Assembly (NCBI RefSeq): GCF_000195635.1
Contig: NZ_GL882605.1
Location: 41,061-105,060, forward strand
Length of the DNA: 64,000 bases
Direction of reading: 5' to 3'
Source: Bacteroides fluxus YIT 12057
GTDB lineage: Bacteria > Bacteroidota > Bacteroidia > Bacteroidales > Bacteroidaceae
The translations under genes were made by a program, and so were the position numbers. The notes below the pieces were generated by a model. The model saw only the letters and a program-made list of their open reading frames with translations, did no database searches and was not told the origin of the DNA. This document shows, one piece after another, positions 47,063-56,700 of this stretch; position 1 is the first letter of the stretch, and each line of letters begins with the position of its first letter.

Positions 47063-47154
47063 CTTCGTCCCACGTACGTGTGCCCGCCGGTTCAGGCATG
47101 TAAACCGGCGAGCCCGCGTGCCTGAACCGACGGGCCCACGTACCTGGGACGAAG
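47063..47154. repeat. GC-rich 38-bp imperfect inverted repeat
   Basis: Arms 47063-47100 and 47117-47154 are complementary with 4 mismatches around a 16-nt loop. A smaller hairpin can compete: CGCCGGTT at 47085-47092 with AACCGGCG at 47103-47110. There is no T-tract, so it is not an ordinary terminator. Its high GC content contrasts with the AT-rich island. Confidence 0.8.
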
Positions 47155-47257
47155 CGTTGAATAAGCTGTCAGCATAAAAGGTATAAGGCAGACGAGGATT
47201 TATGGTTAATCTTTTTATGGAAATGAAGCAAACAAGTCAAGGATTTGTTCAGAACTG

Positions 47258-47297
47258 AAAAAGCCAACTTATCCATAATCGGGTAGGTTGGCTTTTT
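47258..47297 (-). terminator. Terminator of the lipoprotein gene
   Basis: AAAAAGCCAAC (47258-47268) and its complement GTTGGCTTTTT (47287-47297) form an 11-bp stem with A-tract/T-tract ends, 23 bp past the leftward gene's stop. It can work on both strands. Confidence 0.75.
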
Positions 47298-47319
47298 GCT
47301 TGTAACAGAATAGATAATG

Positions 47320-47772
47320 TTACATCTTAATATAAGTATATTTATCGTAATATTCTCCGTTTGGTTCTACTACTTCATAAATCAAAGTTTTAGATGTTAA
47401 AGTTAGTATTGTACAGTTTTCACCATCATATTTAAAACTCTTCCCATTTAGTGTGATTGTTTCCGATTCGCTATATTGCCAAGCACCATTATCATAGTAA
47501 TAGGTAGAAATAGAATATTGGTTTTCTCCCACTTTCTTTATTTCCATTTTTGTACTTGCATCGCGGTCATTGGGATTATAAGGGTCTGGGTCTGTACTCC
47601 AAGGTTCTTTATTACCGTTGTATAATTCCCATCCTTCACCATAGTCATAATACCAAGTTCCTTCCAATGAAGCGGATATTTCTTTTTCATCATCATCACT
47701 ACTGCAAGAAGCAAAATTCACACACATTACTACGGCTAATAAAGCCATTCCAATTAATCTGAATGTTTTCAT
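47320..47772 (-). CDS. Small lipoprotein, lipocalin-like
   Basis: The start at 47772 gives a lipoprotein signal peptide (MKTFRLIGMALLAVVMCVNF, lipobox FASC with Cys near residue 23) followed by SSDDDEKE, the acidic stretch that often marks surface-exposed Bacteroides lipoproteins. The upstream in-frame extension to 47907 is hydrophobic but lacks support. The mature part of about 125 residues holds a LEGTWYYDYG strand and regular beta strands ending YDKYTYIKM, as in lipocalin-like stress or immunity proteins of Bacteroides. Function unknown. AT-rich, single gene inside the island. Confidence 0.72.
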   Translation of the reverse strand: MKTFRLIGMALLAVVMCVNFASCSSDDDEKEISASLEGTWYYDYGEGWELYNGNKEPWSTDPDPYNPNDRDASTKMEIKKVGENQYSISTYYYDNGAWQYSESETITLNGKSFKYDGENCTILTLTSKTLIYEVVEPNGEYYDKYTYIKM

Positions 47773-47953
47773 TTTTAATCTAAGTTTATTTGTGCCTCTA
47801 TGTTCCCAATAGATAGCATTAATAAATAAGTTCAGAATAAGCATGAGGAACACAACAAGAAGCTGCATACTTATTAATTGATAGATAGACTGTCTGTTTT
47901 TTACCATAGTATTATAGCCAATGTTCCCTATTGACTGTTACAAAATAAAAGAA

Positions 47954-48280
47954 GCGTGGGAACTATTGCTATTACTACTGTGAGGCACTTTTGTTTCCAA
48001 AAGCTTCTGGACGCCTAAGGTGAGTAATAAACAATAGCCCACGCCAAACGATATATAGGCTATCCTTGTAAGATAGGTATATAACATTGACGTGAGCGTT
48101 CTTGCTTATTATCCTCACCTAGTTGAAATTGTCCAGATTCCACAGTAGGATAATATGTAAAACGCTCTTTATTAACTAATATGTCCTTCTAACTTTCTAT
48201 CTCAATAGGTCATTAGAATTGGCACAAAGTTACTAAATTACGTTTGATTAGCAAGAACTATTGTTTATTAAATCACCTGG
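47954..48280. repeat. Array of related repeats in both orientations, including a 132-nt rod-like hairpin
   Basis: Segments 47954-47986 (+), 48013-48044 (-), about 48091-48137 (+) and 48251-48280 (+) share CTATTGTTTATTA...CACCT-like words; CTATTGTTTATTA is exact at 48025-48037 (-) and 48258-48270 (+), and GTTCTTGC (48098-48105) is complementary to GCAAGAAC (48251-48258). Segment 48006-48137 can fold into a long imperfect hairpin: TCTGGAC/GTCCAGA, AGGTGAG/CTCACCT, TAATAA/TTATTA and CTATC/GATAG at the tip. Competing pairings exist. No protein gene fits here. Confidence 0.65.
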
Positions 48281-48372
48281 TAAGCTGTTCTTCCTTATAA
48301 CTTCAAGTAGGTAGAAAATTCAGAAGTAGGCATATAAAAGCAAATTTCTGAATAATTCCACCTAGCTAAAGA

Positions 48373-48834
48373 TTAGAAACTCAAACAGTCATAAGTTTGT
48401 AGAATTTCTTCCTGTCTTAATCCTAAATATCTTTTGGTAATAGCAACTGAACTATGATTAAACAGTTCCATCAACTTAACTAAAGCAAGTTCCGCATTAT
48501 CACTATTAATATTCTACACCTGTCTGCCAAAGGTCTTTCTAAACGAATGGCAACTAAAGTTATCAATATGCAGCCTATATTTTTTCTTTAGTTCTTTAAG
48601 AATGACATTTATTCTTTGAATAGTAAAAATAGTTCCTTTTTGACTAACTAATATAGGTGCATTAATTCCAATAGGATTTATAGCCTTATAACAGTCTGTA
48701 ATATGTCTTTTAAGCTGTGAATTGATACGGATAGTTTTAGGACAAATGATTCCTATGCGGCATTTTTGTGGCATAGGAACCATTGTTGTTTTAGCATCTT
48801 TTATATCTTTAGGGAAACAATTTTTCGGTAATAA
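48373..48834 (-). pseudogene. Decayed tyrosine recombinase (integrase), C-terminal part
   Basis: The minus-strand frame reads LLPKNCFPKDIKDAKTT, MVPMPQKCRI, then HSFRKTFGRQV, the HxxR box of tyrosine recombinases. It then meets an amber codon at 48514-48516 and continues in frame with NAELALVKLMELFNHSS and VAITKRYLGL, which contains the catalytic Tyr, to a stop at 48373-48375. The amber stands where related integrases have a Tyr or similar residue. The N-terminal half is missing (stop at 48835-48837). It is a relic of the element that built this island. Confidence 0.82.
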
Positions 48835-48890
48835 TCACTAATTTCGAACGATTTTTTGTAAAACCTGTCAAACAACTAATAAATTATAAT

Positions 48891-49148
48891 ATGGAAAACT
48901 TGAATACAGCGCTTCTGCTGATGGTAGTAGGCATGTCAACGGTCTTCGCTATCCTGCTGATTGTTATCTACTTAGGAAAGGCCCTTATAGCACTTGTGAA
49001 TAAATATGCACCAGAAGAAACAGTACCCGCAAAAGCCGGTGCCAATACTCCTGCGCCTGTCCCCGGAAATATATTGGCGGCAATCAGTGCTGCTGTAACA
49101 GTGGTGACACAAGGTAAGGGGAAAGTTGCGAAGGTTGAGAAGATTTAA
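48891..49148 (+). CDS. oadG: Oxaloacetate decarboxylase gamma-type subunit
   Basis: An 85-residue protein with one N-terminal transmembrane helix (TALLLMVVGMSTVFAILLIV) and a Pro/Ala-rich linker (TPAPVPGNILAAISAA) followed by a short tail; this is the OadG_1 family. The small subunit joins the alpha and beta subunits of the Na+-pumping decarboxylase. First gene of the oadG-oadA-oadB operon; the right border of the island is 56 bp upstream. Confidence 0.9.
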   Translation: MENLNTALLLMVVGMSTVFAILLIVIYLGKALIALVNKYAPEETVPAKAGANTPAPVPGNILAAISAAVTVVTQGKGKVAKVEKI

Positions 49149-49249
49149 AAATATGGAATACTGGGAATGCGGATAATGAGGCATGAAGTACGAAATATGA
49201 ACTGTGAAGTAAAACTTAAATATATAAAACACACACCGAATTATTTAGT

Positions 49250-51085
49250 ATGAAAAAAGAAATTAAATTCAGTTTGGTATTCAGGGATATGTGGCAGAGT
49301 GCCGGAAAATATGTACCCCGCGTTGACCAGCTGGTGAAAGTAGCTCCTGCCATTATTGAGATGGGTTGTTTTGCGCGTGTAGAAACCAATGGCGGAGGTT
49401 TTGAACAAGTTAATCTGTTATTTGGGGAGAATCCGAATAAGGCTGTGCGTGAATGGACGAAACCGTTCCACGAGGCCGGAATTCAGACACACATGTTGGA
49501 TCGCGCTCTCAATGGCCTTCGTATGAGTCCTGTTCCTGCAGACGTACGTAAGCTGTTTTATAAAGTGAAGAAAGCACAAGGTACGGATATCACACGTACT
49601 TTCTGTGGATTGAATGATGTACGCAACATTATTCCTTCCATCACCTATGCCAAAGAGGCGGGGATGATTTCGCAATGCTCGCTTTGCATTACCCATTCTC
49701 CTATCCATACGGTAGAGTATTATACTGATATGGCATTGAAGCTTATTAAGGCGGGAGCCGATGAAATCTGCATCAAGGATATGGCAGGTATCGGACGCCC
49801 GGTTTCTCTGGGCAAGATTGTAGCGAACATCAAGGCGGCCCATCCCGATATTCCCGTACAGTATCATAGCCATGCCGGCCCGGGATTCAATATGGCAAGC
49901 ATTCTCGAAGTTTGTGAGGCCGGTTGTGATTATATTGACGTAGGTATGGAACCTCTTTCTTGGGGTACGGGGCACGCCGATTTGCTCAGTGTACAGGCTA
50001 TGTTGAAAGATGCGGGATTCCAGGTGCCTGAAATCAACATGGAGGCGTATATGAAGGTACGTGCCCTCATCCAGGAGTTCATGGATGATTTCCTTGGCCT
50101 GTACATCAGCCCGAAGAACCGTTTGATGAATTCGCTGCTGATTGCTCCGGGACTTCCGGGGGGCATGATGGGCAGTTTGATGGCAGATTTGGAAACAAAC
50201 CTTGAATCTATCAATAAGTACAAGGCAAAACGCAATCTGCCGTTTATGACACAAGACCAGCTACTCATCAAGTTGTTCAATGAGGTGGCTTACGTCTGGC
50301 CGCGTGTAGGATATCCTCCGTTGGTGACTCCGTTCAGCCAGTACGTGAAGAACCTCTCCATGATGAATGTCATTGCCATGGAAAAAGGCAAGGAACGTTG
50401 GGGTATGATTGCCGATGATATTTGGGATATGCTGTTGGGCAAGGCGGGTAAACTGCCGGGTCAGCTGGCGCCCGAGATTATTGAGAAGGCAGAACGTGAA
50501 GGACGCAAGTTCTTTACGGGGAATCCGCAAGACAACTATCCGGATGCACTGGACAAGTATCGTAAGATGATGAAGGAGAACAAATGGGAGTCGGGTGAGG
50601 ATGATGAAGAACTCTTTGAGTACGCTATGCATCCGGCACAGTATGAAGCATATAAAAGCGGTAAAGCCAAGGAAGACTTCCTGGCGGATGTGGAGAAACG
50701 CCGTGCGGAAAGGGATAAGTCTCCGTTGGATGACGCCAAGCCCAAAACACTCACCGTACAGGTGGATGGACAGGCATACCGTGTAACGGTGGCTTACGGT
50801 GATATTGATCTGCCGGCTTCGGCTACGGAGAAGGTCACTGCTCCCGTAGGTGAAGGCCAGGATGTGCCTGCCCCGTTGGAAGGCAAGTTCTTCCTGACCA
50901 AGAATGCCCAGGAAACCCCGTTGAAGGTGGGGGACAAAGTGGCAAAGGGAGACCTCCTCTGCTACATCGAAGCCATGAAGACATACAATGCCATCCGTGC
51001 GGACTTTGCCGGAACGGTTACTGCCATTTGCGTCAATCCGGGTGATTCTGTTTCTGAAGATGATGTATTAATGAAGATTGGATAA
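49250..51085 (+). CDS. oadA: Oxaloacetate decarboxylase alpha subunit (biotin-carrying)
   Basis: A 611-residue protein. The N-terminal carboxyltransferase domain shows KFSLVFRDMWQSAGKY, DMAGIGRPV (catalytic Lys in ICIKDMAG) and VQYHSHAGPGFNMA with its metal-binding His pair. A PYC_OADA domain follows (about 300-480), then an Ala/Pro linker and a biotinyl domain with acceptor Lys577 in YIEAMKTYN (EAMKT instead of EAMKM). It moves CO2 from oxaloacetate to biotin for decarboxylation by the beta subunit. Its stop and the oadB start overlap by one base (TAATG). Confidence 0.94.
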   Translation: MKKEIKFSLVFRDMWQSAGKYVPRVDQLVKVAPAIIEMGCFARVETNGGGFEQVNLLFGENPNKAVREWTKPFHEAGIQTHMLDRALNGLRMSPVPADVRKLFYKVKKAQGTDITRTFCGLNDVRNIIPSITYAKEAGMISQCSLCITHSPIHTVEYYTDMALKLIKAGADEICIKDMAGIGRPVSLGKIVANIKAAHPDIPVQYHSHAGPGFNMASILEVCEAGCDYIDVGMEPLSWGTGHADLLSVQAMLKDAGFQVPEINMEAYMKVRALIQEFMDDFLGLYISPKNRLMNSLLIAPGLPGGMMGSLMADLETNLESINKYKAKRNLPFMTQDQLLIKLFNEVAYVWPRVGYPPLVTPFSQYVKNLSMMNVIAMEKGKERWGMIADDIWDMLLGKAGKLPGQLAPEIIEKAEREGRKFFTGNPQDNYPDALDKYRKMMKENKWESGEDDEELFEYAMHPAQYEAYKSGKAKEDFLADVEKRRAERDKSPLDDAKPKTLTVQVDGQAYRVTVAYGDIDLPASATEKVTAPVGEGQDVPAPLEGKFFLTKNAQETPLKVGDKVAKGDLLCYIEAMKTYNAIRADFAGTVTAICVNPGDSVSEDDVLMKIG

Positions 51086-52320
51086 TGGAAGATATATTTG
51101 CAAAACTCTATGATATGACGGCTTTCAGCAACATTATTGCCGATCCGTCGTTCCTCGTGATGTATGCCATCGCTTTCATCCTGCTTTATTTGGGCATCAA
51201 GAAACACTATGAGCCGTTGTTGTTGGTACCCATCGCTTTCGGTGTACTCATTGCTAACTTCCCCGGTGGTGACATGGGGGTGATACAGGCAGATGAAAAC
51301 GGTATGGTTTTGGTAAACGGAGTATTGAAGAATATCTGGGAGATGCCGCTGCACGAAATTGCGCACGACCTTGGACTGATGAACTTCATCTATTATATGT
51401 TGATTAAGACCGGTTTTCTGCCGCCTATCATTTTTATGGGGGTAGGTGCGTTGACGGACTTTGGGCCGATGTTGCGCAATTTACGGCTTTCTATATTTGG
51501 TGCGGCTGCCCAGCTTGGTATTTTTACTGTGCTGCTTTGTGCCGTGATGATAGGGTTCACTCCACAGGAGGCCGGTGCATTGGGCATCATCGGTGGGGCA
51601 GATGGTCCGACAGCCATCTTTACTACCATTAAACTGGCGCCTCACTTGCTGGGGCCGATTGCCATTGCCGCTTATTCATACATGGCTTTGGTACCTGTTA
51701 TCATTCCATTGGTAGTGAAACTGTTCTGCAGCAAGAAAGAGCTGATGATCAACATGAAGGAGCAGGAGAAACTTTATCCTTCAAAAACAGAAATCAAGAA
51801 CTTGCGTGTGTTGAAGATTATCTTCCCGATTGCAGTGACTACGATTGTTGCCTTGTTTGTGCCCACAGCGGTACCTTTGATCGGTATGCTGATGTTCGGT
51901 AATCTAATCAAGGAAATCGGTGCTGATACGAGCCGTCTGTTTGATGCGGCAGCCAACAGTATTATGAACGCAGCTACTATTTTCTTGGGATTGAGCGTCG
52001 GTGCTACCATGACCAGTGAGGCATTCTTGAACTGGACGACCATTGGTATTGTAATCGGCGGTTTCCTGGCGTTTGCACTGTCTATTACCGGTGGTATCTT
52101 CTTTGTGAAGTTGTTCAACTTGTTCAGCAAGAAGAAGATTAATCCGCTGATTGGTGCAACCGGGCTGAGCGCTGTACCTATGGCAAGCCGTGTTTGCAAT
52201 GATATTGCAACCAAGTATGACCCGAAGAACCATGTACTGAATTACTGTATGTCCAGTAATATCTCCGGTGTAATCGGCTCGGCTGTTGCGGCGGGTGTGC
52301 TGATTTCGTTCTTGGGCTGA
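51085..52320 (+). CDS. oadB: Oxaloacetate decarboxylase beta subunit (Na+ pump)
   Basis: A 411-residue integral membrane protein with about nine to ten helices. OadB signatures: PLLLVPIAFGVLIANFPGG, GVGALTDFGPMLRN, GIIGGADGPTAIF (Na+-site Asp), GVLISFLG and TGLSAVPMASRVCN. It decarboxylates carboxybiotin and exports Na+. The complete G-A-B set suggests an energy-conserving step of the succinate/propionate pathway. A 15-bp-stem terminator follows 26 bp after the stop. Confidence 0.95.
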   Translation: MEDIFAKLYDMTAFSNIIADPSFLVMYAIAFILLYLGIKKHYEPLLLVPIAFGVLIANFPGGDMGVIQADENGMVLVNGVLKNIWEMPLHEIAHDLGLMNFIYYMLIKTGFLPPIIFMGVGALTDFGPMLRNLRLSIFGAAAQLGIFTVLLCAVMIGFTPQEAGALGIIGGADGPTAIFTTIKLAPHLLGPIAIAAYSYMALVPVIIPLVVKLFCSKKELMINMKEQEKLYPSKTEIKNLRVLKIIFPIAVTTIVALFVPTAVPLIGMLMFGNLIKEIGADTSRLFDAAANSIMNAATIFLGLSVGATMTSEAFLNWTTIGIVIGGFLAFALSITGGIFFVKLFNLFSKKKINPLIGATGLSAVPMASRVCNDIATKYDPKNHVLNYCMSSNISGVIGSAVAAGVLISFLG

Positions 52321-52346
52321 CAAAGCGGGCAGGACTTGATATGATA

Positions 52347-52386
52347 AAAGAACTCCGGTATGGTTATGGCTATACCGGAGTTCTTT
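52347..52386. terminator. Bidirectional terminator between oadB and the efflux operon
   Basis: Perfect 15-bp inverted repeat, arms 52347-52361 and 52372-52386, T-rich tail TTCTTTGTAT on the plus strand. It separates the two convergent operons. Confidence 0.85.
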
Positions 52387-52406
52387 GTATATAGGTTGGG
52401 TATTGT

Positions 52407-53681
52407 TTATTCACTGATTACTTTTCTGTATTCGGCCACCGCCATTTTGGATGCCAGGTACGCGTTTATCAGGTTCGTTTGGGCTTGCGTCCACGAAAGC
52501 TGTGCGGACAGCACATCGACCATGCTTGCTTTTCCTTCATTGTAGGAGAAAGTGACAAGGTCGAGGTTCTCTTCCGCAAGGGACATGTTTTCTTTGGCTG
52601 TCTTTACCTGTTCTTCTGTTTCGGTTAGTTTGGTGGTCGCGGCGGACAACTCTTCGAGTATGCCGTCCGATATATAACTTTGCTGCAACTTCTGAATACC
52701 TATATATGCCTTCTGCTGGCGATTGGTCTTGAAGCGGGCGCCCCAACGGAAAATGGGGATGTTGACACTCAGGCCGGCTACGGGGGTATGGGGAATCTCT
52801 TGCCCCATGTAGGTGGTACCCGTATCCCAACCGGAGGCGAGGAACATGCTTACCTGCGGGTTGTATTTGCTTAACGCGGCTTTGCGTTGTGCTTCGCTTT
52901 TGGCAATGCTGATGTCCGTGCTGGCATAGTCGGCACGGCGTCCAAGTACCTCACTTAGTCCCATCAACTGTACATCCGGACATGATACGCTGATTTCACA
53001 TAAGCTATCTACCTGTGCATCCGGTTTTGCACCCATCAGGATGTTAAGCTTTTGCAGGGCCAGGGTGTAGTTTTGCCTGGCTTTGATGAATTGCAATTCG
53101 GCCTCTTTCTTACGGGTGGAAATCATCAGCAAGTCTGTCCGGCTGATAGCGCCGTCGTTGAAACGGTCTTGGATGATGGTATATTGTTGGTTGACGATTT
53201 CCTCGAATTGCTTGGCGGAGGTCAGCATGGCGAATGCGGCGGAAGCGTTCCAATATACAGCGTCGCTCTGGTAATGTATCTGGTCGAGGGTCAGTTCAAT
53301 ACTCAGCTTGTCGAGCAGTTCGTCAGCCTTGGCCATATCTTTTTGTGCCAGCAGTGCACCGCCCATGTAGAGCGGCTGCCCTAAAGTGGCCAAAGCCTGG
53401 TAGGTATAAGGGCGGTATTGCCCCTTTTCGCTGTGCCACATGTCAAGGTGGTTCAGGTTGGCGGTTCCTTCGGCTGTAATGTCAATCTGCGGAAGAAAGC
53501 CGGTCATGGCTATCTTGCGGTTCTCGACACTTGCCACATACTTCAGGTGTTGCTGTTTCAGCACCTGGCTGTATGTTTCCACTTTGTGGCGGTAGTCTTC
53601 GCGGCTCAAGTGGTTTTGTTGTGCTTTGGCATGCAAGCCAATGCACAACAAGGACAGAATAAATATATTTGTTTTCATCAT
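52407..53681 (-). CDS. TolC-family outer-membrane efflux protein
   Basis: A 424-residue protein with signal peptide (MMKTNIFILSLLCIGLHAKA). Two long alpha-helical hairpin repeats and short barrel segments show as heptad-like NYTLALQKLNILMG, KENMSLAEENLDLVTFSYNEGKASMVDVL and QTNLINAYLASKMAV, typical of OEP proteins. It is the last gene of an adaptor-permease-channel operon, 35 bp after the permease. Confidence 0.93.
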   Translation of the reverse strand: MMKTNIFILSLLCIGLHAKAQQNHLSREDYRHKVETYSQVLKQQHLKYVASVENRKIAMTGFLPQIDITAEGTANLNHLDMWHSEKGQYRPYTYQALATLGQPLYMGGALLAQKDMAKADELLDKLSIELTLDQIHYQSDAVYWNASAAFAMLTSAKQFEEIVNQQYTIIQDRFNDGAISRTDLLMISTRKKEAELQFIKARQNYTLALQKLNILMGAKPDAQVDSLCEISVSCPDVQLMGLSEVLGRRADYASTDISIAKSEAQRKAALSKYNPQVSMFLASGWDTGTTYMGQEIPHTPVAGLSVNIPIFRWGARFKTNRQQKAYIGIQKLQQSYISDGILEELSAATTKLTETEEQVKTAKENMSLAEENLDLVTFSYNEGKASMVDVLSAQLSWTQAQTNLINAYLASKMAVAEYRKVISE

Positions 53682-53716
53682 TCCAAATGGTAAATAGTAT
53701 AAATCATCAAGTCATT

Positions 53717-56700
53717 TTATCCTTTTATCTTATGAATGGCACAGTATGCCACCGGCAAGACGAACAATGTCAACGCCGAGGCTACCAGCAATCCACCCAT
53801 AATGGTGGCTGCCATACCTCCGAACATGGCATCGAACAGCAGTGGCAACATACCCAGAATAGTGGTTCCGGATGCCATGGCTACCGGCACGATGCGACTG
53901 ACCGTTGCACTGATGACAGCCTCCCGGGGAGATTTTCCGGAAGTGGATTCAATGTCAATCTGATCGACCAGTACGATGGCATTCTTTATATTCATGCCAA
54001 TCAGTCCCAACAGACCGAGGATGGCAAAGAAGTCGAACGACTTGCCCAACAGCAGCAGTCCCAGTACAATGCCGATAAAAATGAGCGGCAGCATCAGAAG
54101 GATGACAATCGGTTTGCGGTAAGTACGGAAGAGGAACAACAAAGTGACAAACATCAGGAAGAAGGTCAGTGGCATATTGGCAGCCAAGGCGGCATTGGAT
54201 TCTGCCTGGCTTTCCTGCTCGCCGAAGTACTTCATGCTATATCCTTCCGGTATTTCGATTTCCTCTTGCACCCGCTTCCAAATCCGGTTGAAGGCGGCAA
54301 TGGCGTTTACGCCCCGTCGGGGGTCGGCTTGTGCCATCATAACCATCTGGCGGTTATAGTCCTTCACGTTGGAGAACTTATACTGGAAGTCGAAATTGCT
54401 GACGACCTGTTCCAGGGTGGTTGTCTCGTGGGTAGTACCGAAGACGGGCAATGTGCGCAGGTCATTGATTCGGAAAGAGTCTATGGTATTGTCCTTCAAT
54501 AAAATGGGAAGTACCTGATCTCCCTGGCGGTATTCGCCCAGAGTCATGCCGTTGGTACCGATCTGGATGCTCTGGGACATGCTTTGGCGGGAAACTCCCA
54601 GCGGTTGTGCGCGTTCCTGGCTATAAATGGGCTTCCATATAGGTACTTTGTTTCCCCATGAGTTGCGTACGTTGATAAGTTCGTCATCCTTGTGCATGAT
54701 TTCCAAAGCCTTGTTGGTCAGCATAACCAGTGTGTCCACATTGTTCCCGATGAAACCTATTTCGATGGCCGCGTCCACGGCAGGCGAAAGTTTGAAGAGC
54801 ATGGTGCGGGTTATGGCATTGGGATAATTCGCTTTCATATAGGTATCGAGGTTCTCCTCGTACTCTTTCGTATATTTACTGTCGGTCAGCTCTACCAGGA
54901 TGTTGGCGAAGTTAGGTTTCGGACCTACGGATGTGGAAGCCAGATAGTAGCGTAGCGGCGTGCTTCCGAAGGTGACGGATACCCGTTTTACTTCCGGCTG
55001 TTGCAGCAGGTGGGCTTCTACCCGCTTCATTTCCTTCTCCACGTCACGGATGCTGTATCCGTCCGGGTAGAATACGTCGGCACGGAAGTAGGGCTTGTCC
55101 AAGGACGGGAAGAAGTTTTGCGGCATCAGTCCCATGATCACCAAAGAAAGGATGAACAAGACGACCATGCTTCCCAAGGTCAACGCTTTCTTCCGTATCA
55201 GGACACTGAGGATAGACGCAAATTTGTGGTAGAAAGGCTTGTCGTATGGGTCTTTGTCTCCATCACCTGCCTTTGCTTTGAGTATGAAGTTACCGAAGGT
55301 CGTGGTTTGTGTCAGTGCCAATATCCAACTGAGTCCCAGCGAGATGGCAAGCACGATGAACAACGGTTTCACGATTTCGGCTACCGAGGAAGGTGCAAGG
55401 TATAGGGGCAGGAAGGAGCAGATGGCTATGAACGTTGCTCCCAGCAGTCCCCATTGCGGTCCGGTAGCTCCGTTTATCAGGGCTTTCCGCCGGTCTGTTC
55501 CCCGGGCAATGGCTATCTGGGCATTGTCTGTCACTACGATAGCGTTGTCCACCAGCATACCCATGGCAATGATGAATCCCGCCAGTGAAGTACGGTTCAG
55601 TCCGACCCCAAGGAAGGACATGATGAGCAGTGTACCTCCGATGGAGAAGACCAGCGACGAACCGATTAGCAGACCGGCACGCATGCCCATTACCAACATG
55701 ATGATGACAATCACAATCAAAATGGACTCTATCAGGTTGATGATGAATCCGTTGTTGGCTTCTTTGGCTATGACGTTCTCGGGATAAAGACTCGACAGCT
55801 CCAAGCCTACCGGGATGAGAGGCATCAGTTCGGCAAGTTTTGCATCCACCAGTTCGCCGGTCTTCACAACATCCTTGGTAGGGTCGGTGGAAACGCCGAT
55901 GCCGATGGCACGTTTGCCGTTCACGTGCATGATGGTGCCGGGAGGTTCCATATAGCCTTTTTCTATGGTGGCTATGTCGCCCAGTTTTACTTGACCGCCT
56001 GATGTGGTGATTACCTGATTGCGGATATCGCTCACGGTGGTATAGGTGCCGTTGGCTACGACGCGCAATTGTTGTTCGCCTGCGCTGATTTCTCCGGTGT
56101 TGATAATCTGATTCTGCGATTGCAGCAGGCTTGCCAGTTGCTTGGGGTCGATACCCATGCCTGCCAGCTTGTTGACGGAGATAAATATATTGATGACCTC
56201 TGTCTGCGTACCGAAGAGTGCCACTTTCATGACACCGTCCGCAGTAATGACCTGTGTCTTGATACGCTCTGCCCAGTTGCGCATCTCCTCGTAGGAGAAT
56301 CCGTCATCGGCTACCAGCCCGTAATAGATGCCGAACACATCGCCGAAGTCATCTGATACTGTTGGTACGGAGGCACCGGAAGGCAACTGTGGCTGTATGT
56401 TGAGCACCTTGCGCCGCAGTTCGTCCCATTTTTGCGGGATGGATGCCGCTGCGAGTGAGGGTTGTAATTCAAAAGTTATCTTGGAAAGTCCGTACATTGA
56501 TTCGGACTTGATTTTATAGACTCCGCTCATACTCTGTATTTCGCGGGAGATGGGTTCGGTGATGAGCCGTTCTACTTCCGCAGGCTCCGCTCCCGGATAG
56601 CGTGTCATGATGACCGCTGTCTTAATGACGAAAGGGGCGTCTTCCTTCTTTCCCAACCGGCCGAAGGAGAATATGCCGCCGATGAGCAGTACTGCCAGAA

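Noticed and set aside
46336..48372. CRISPR array in the repeat-rich island
   Set aside because: Repeats are inverted, degenerate and unevenly spaced, with no regular spacers and no cas genes.
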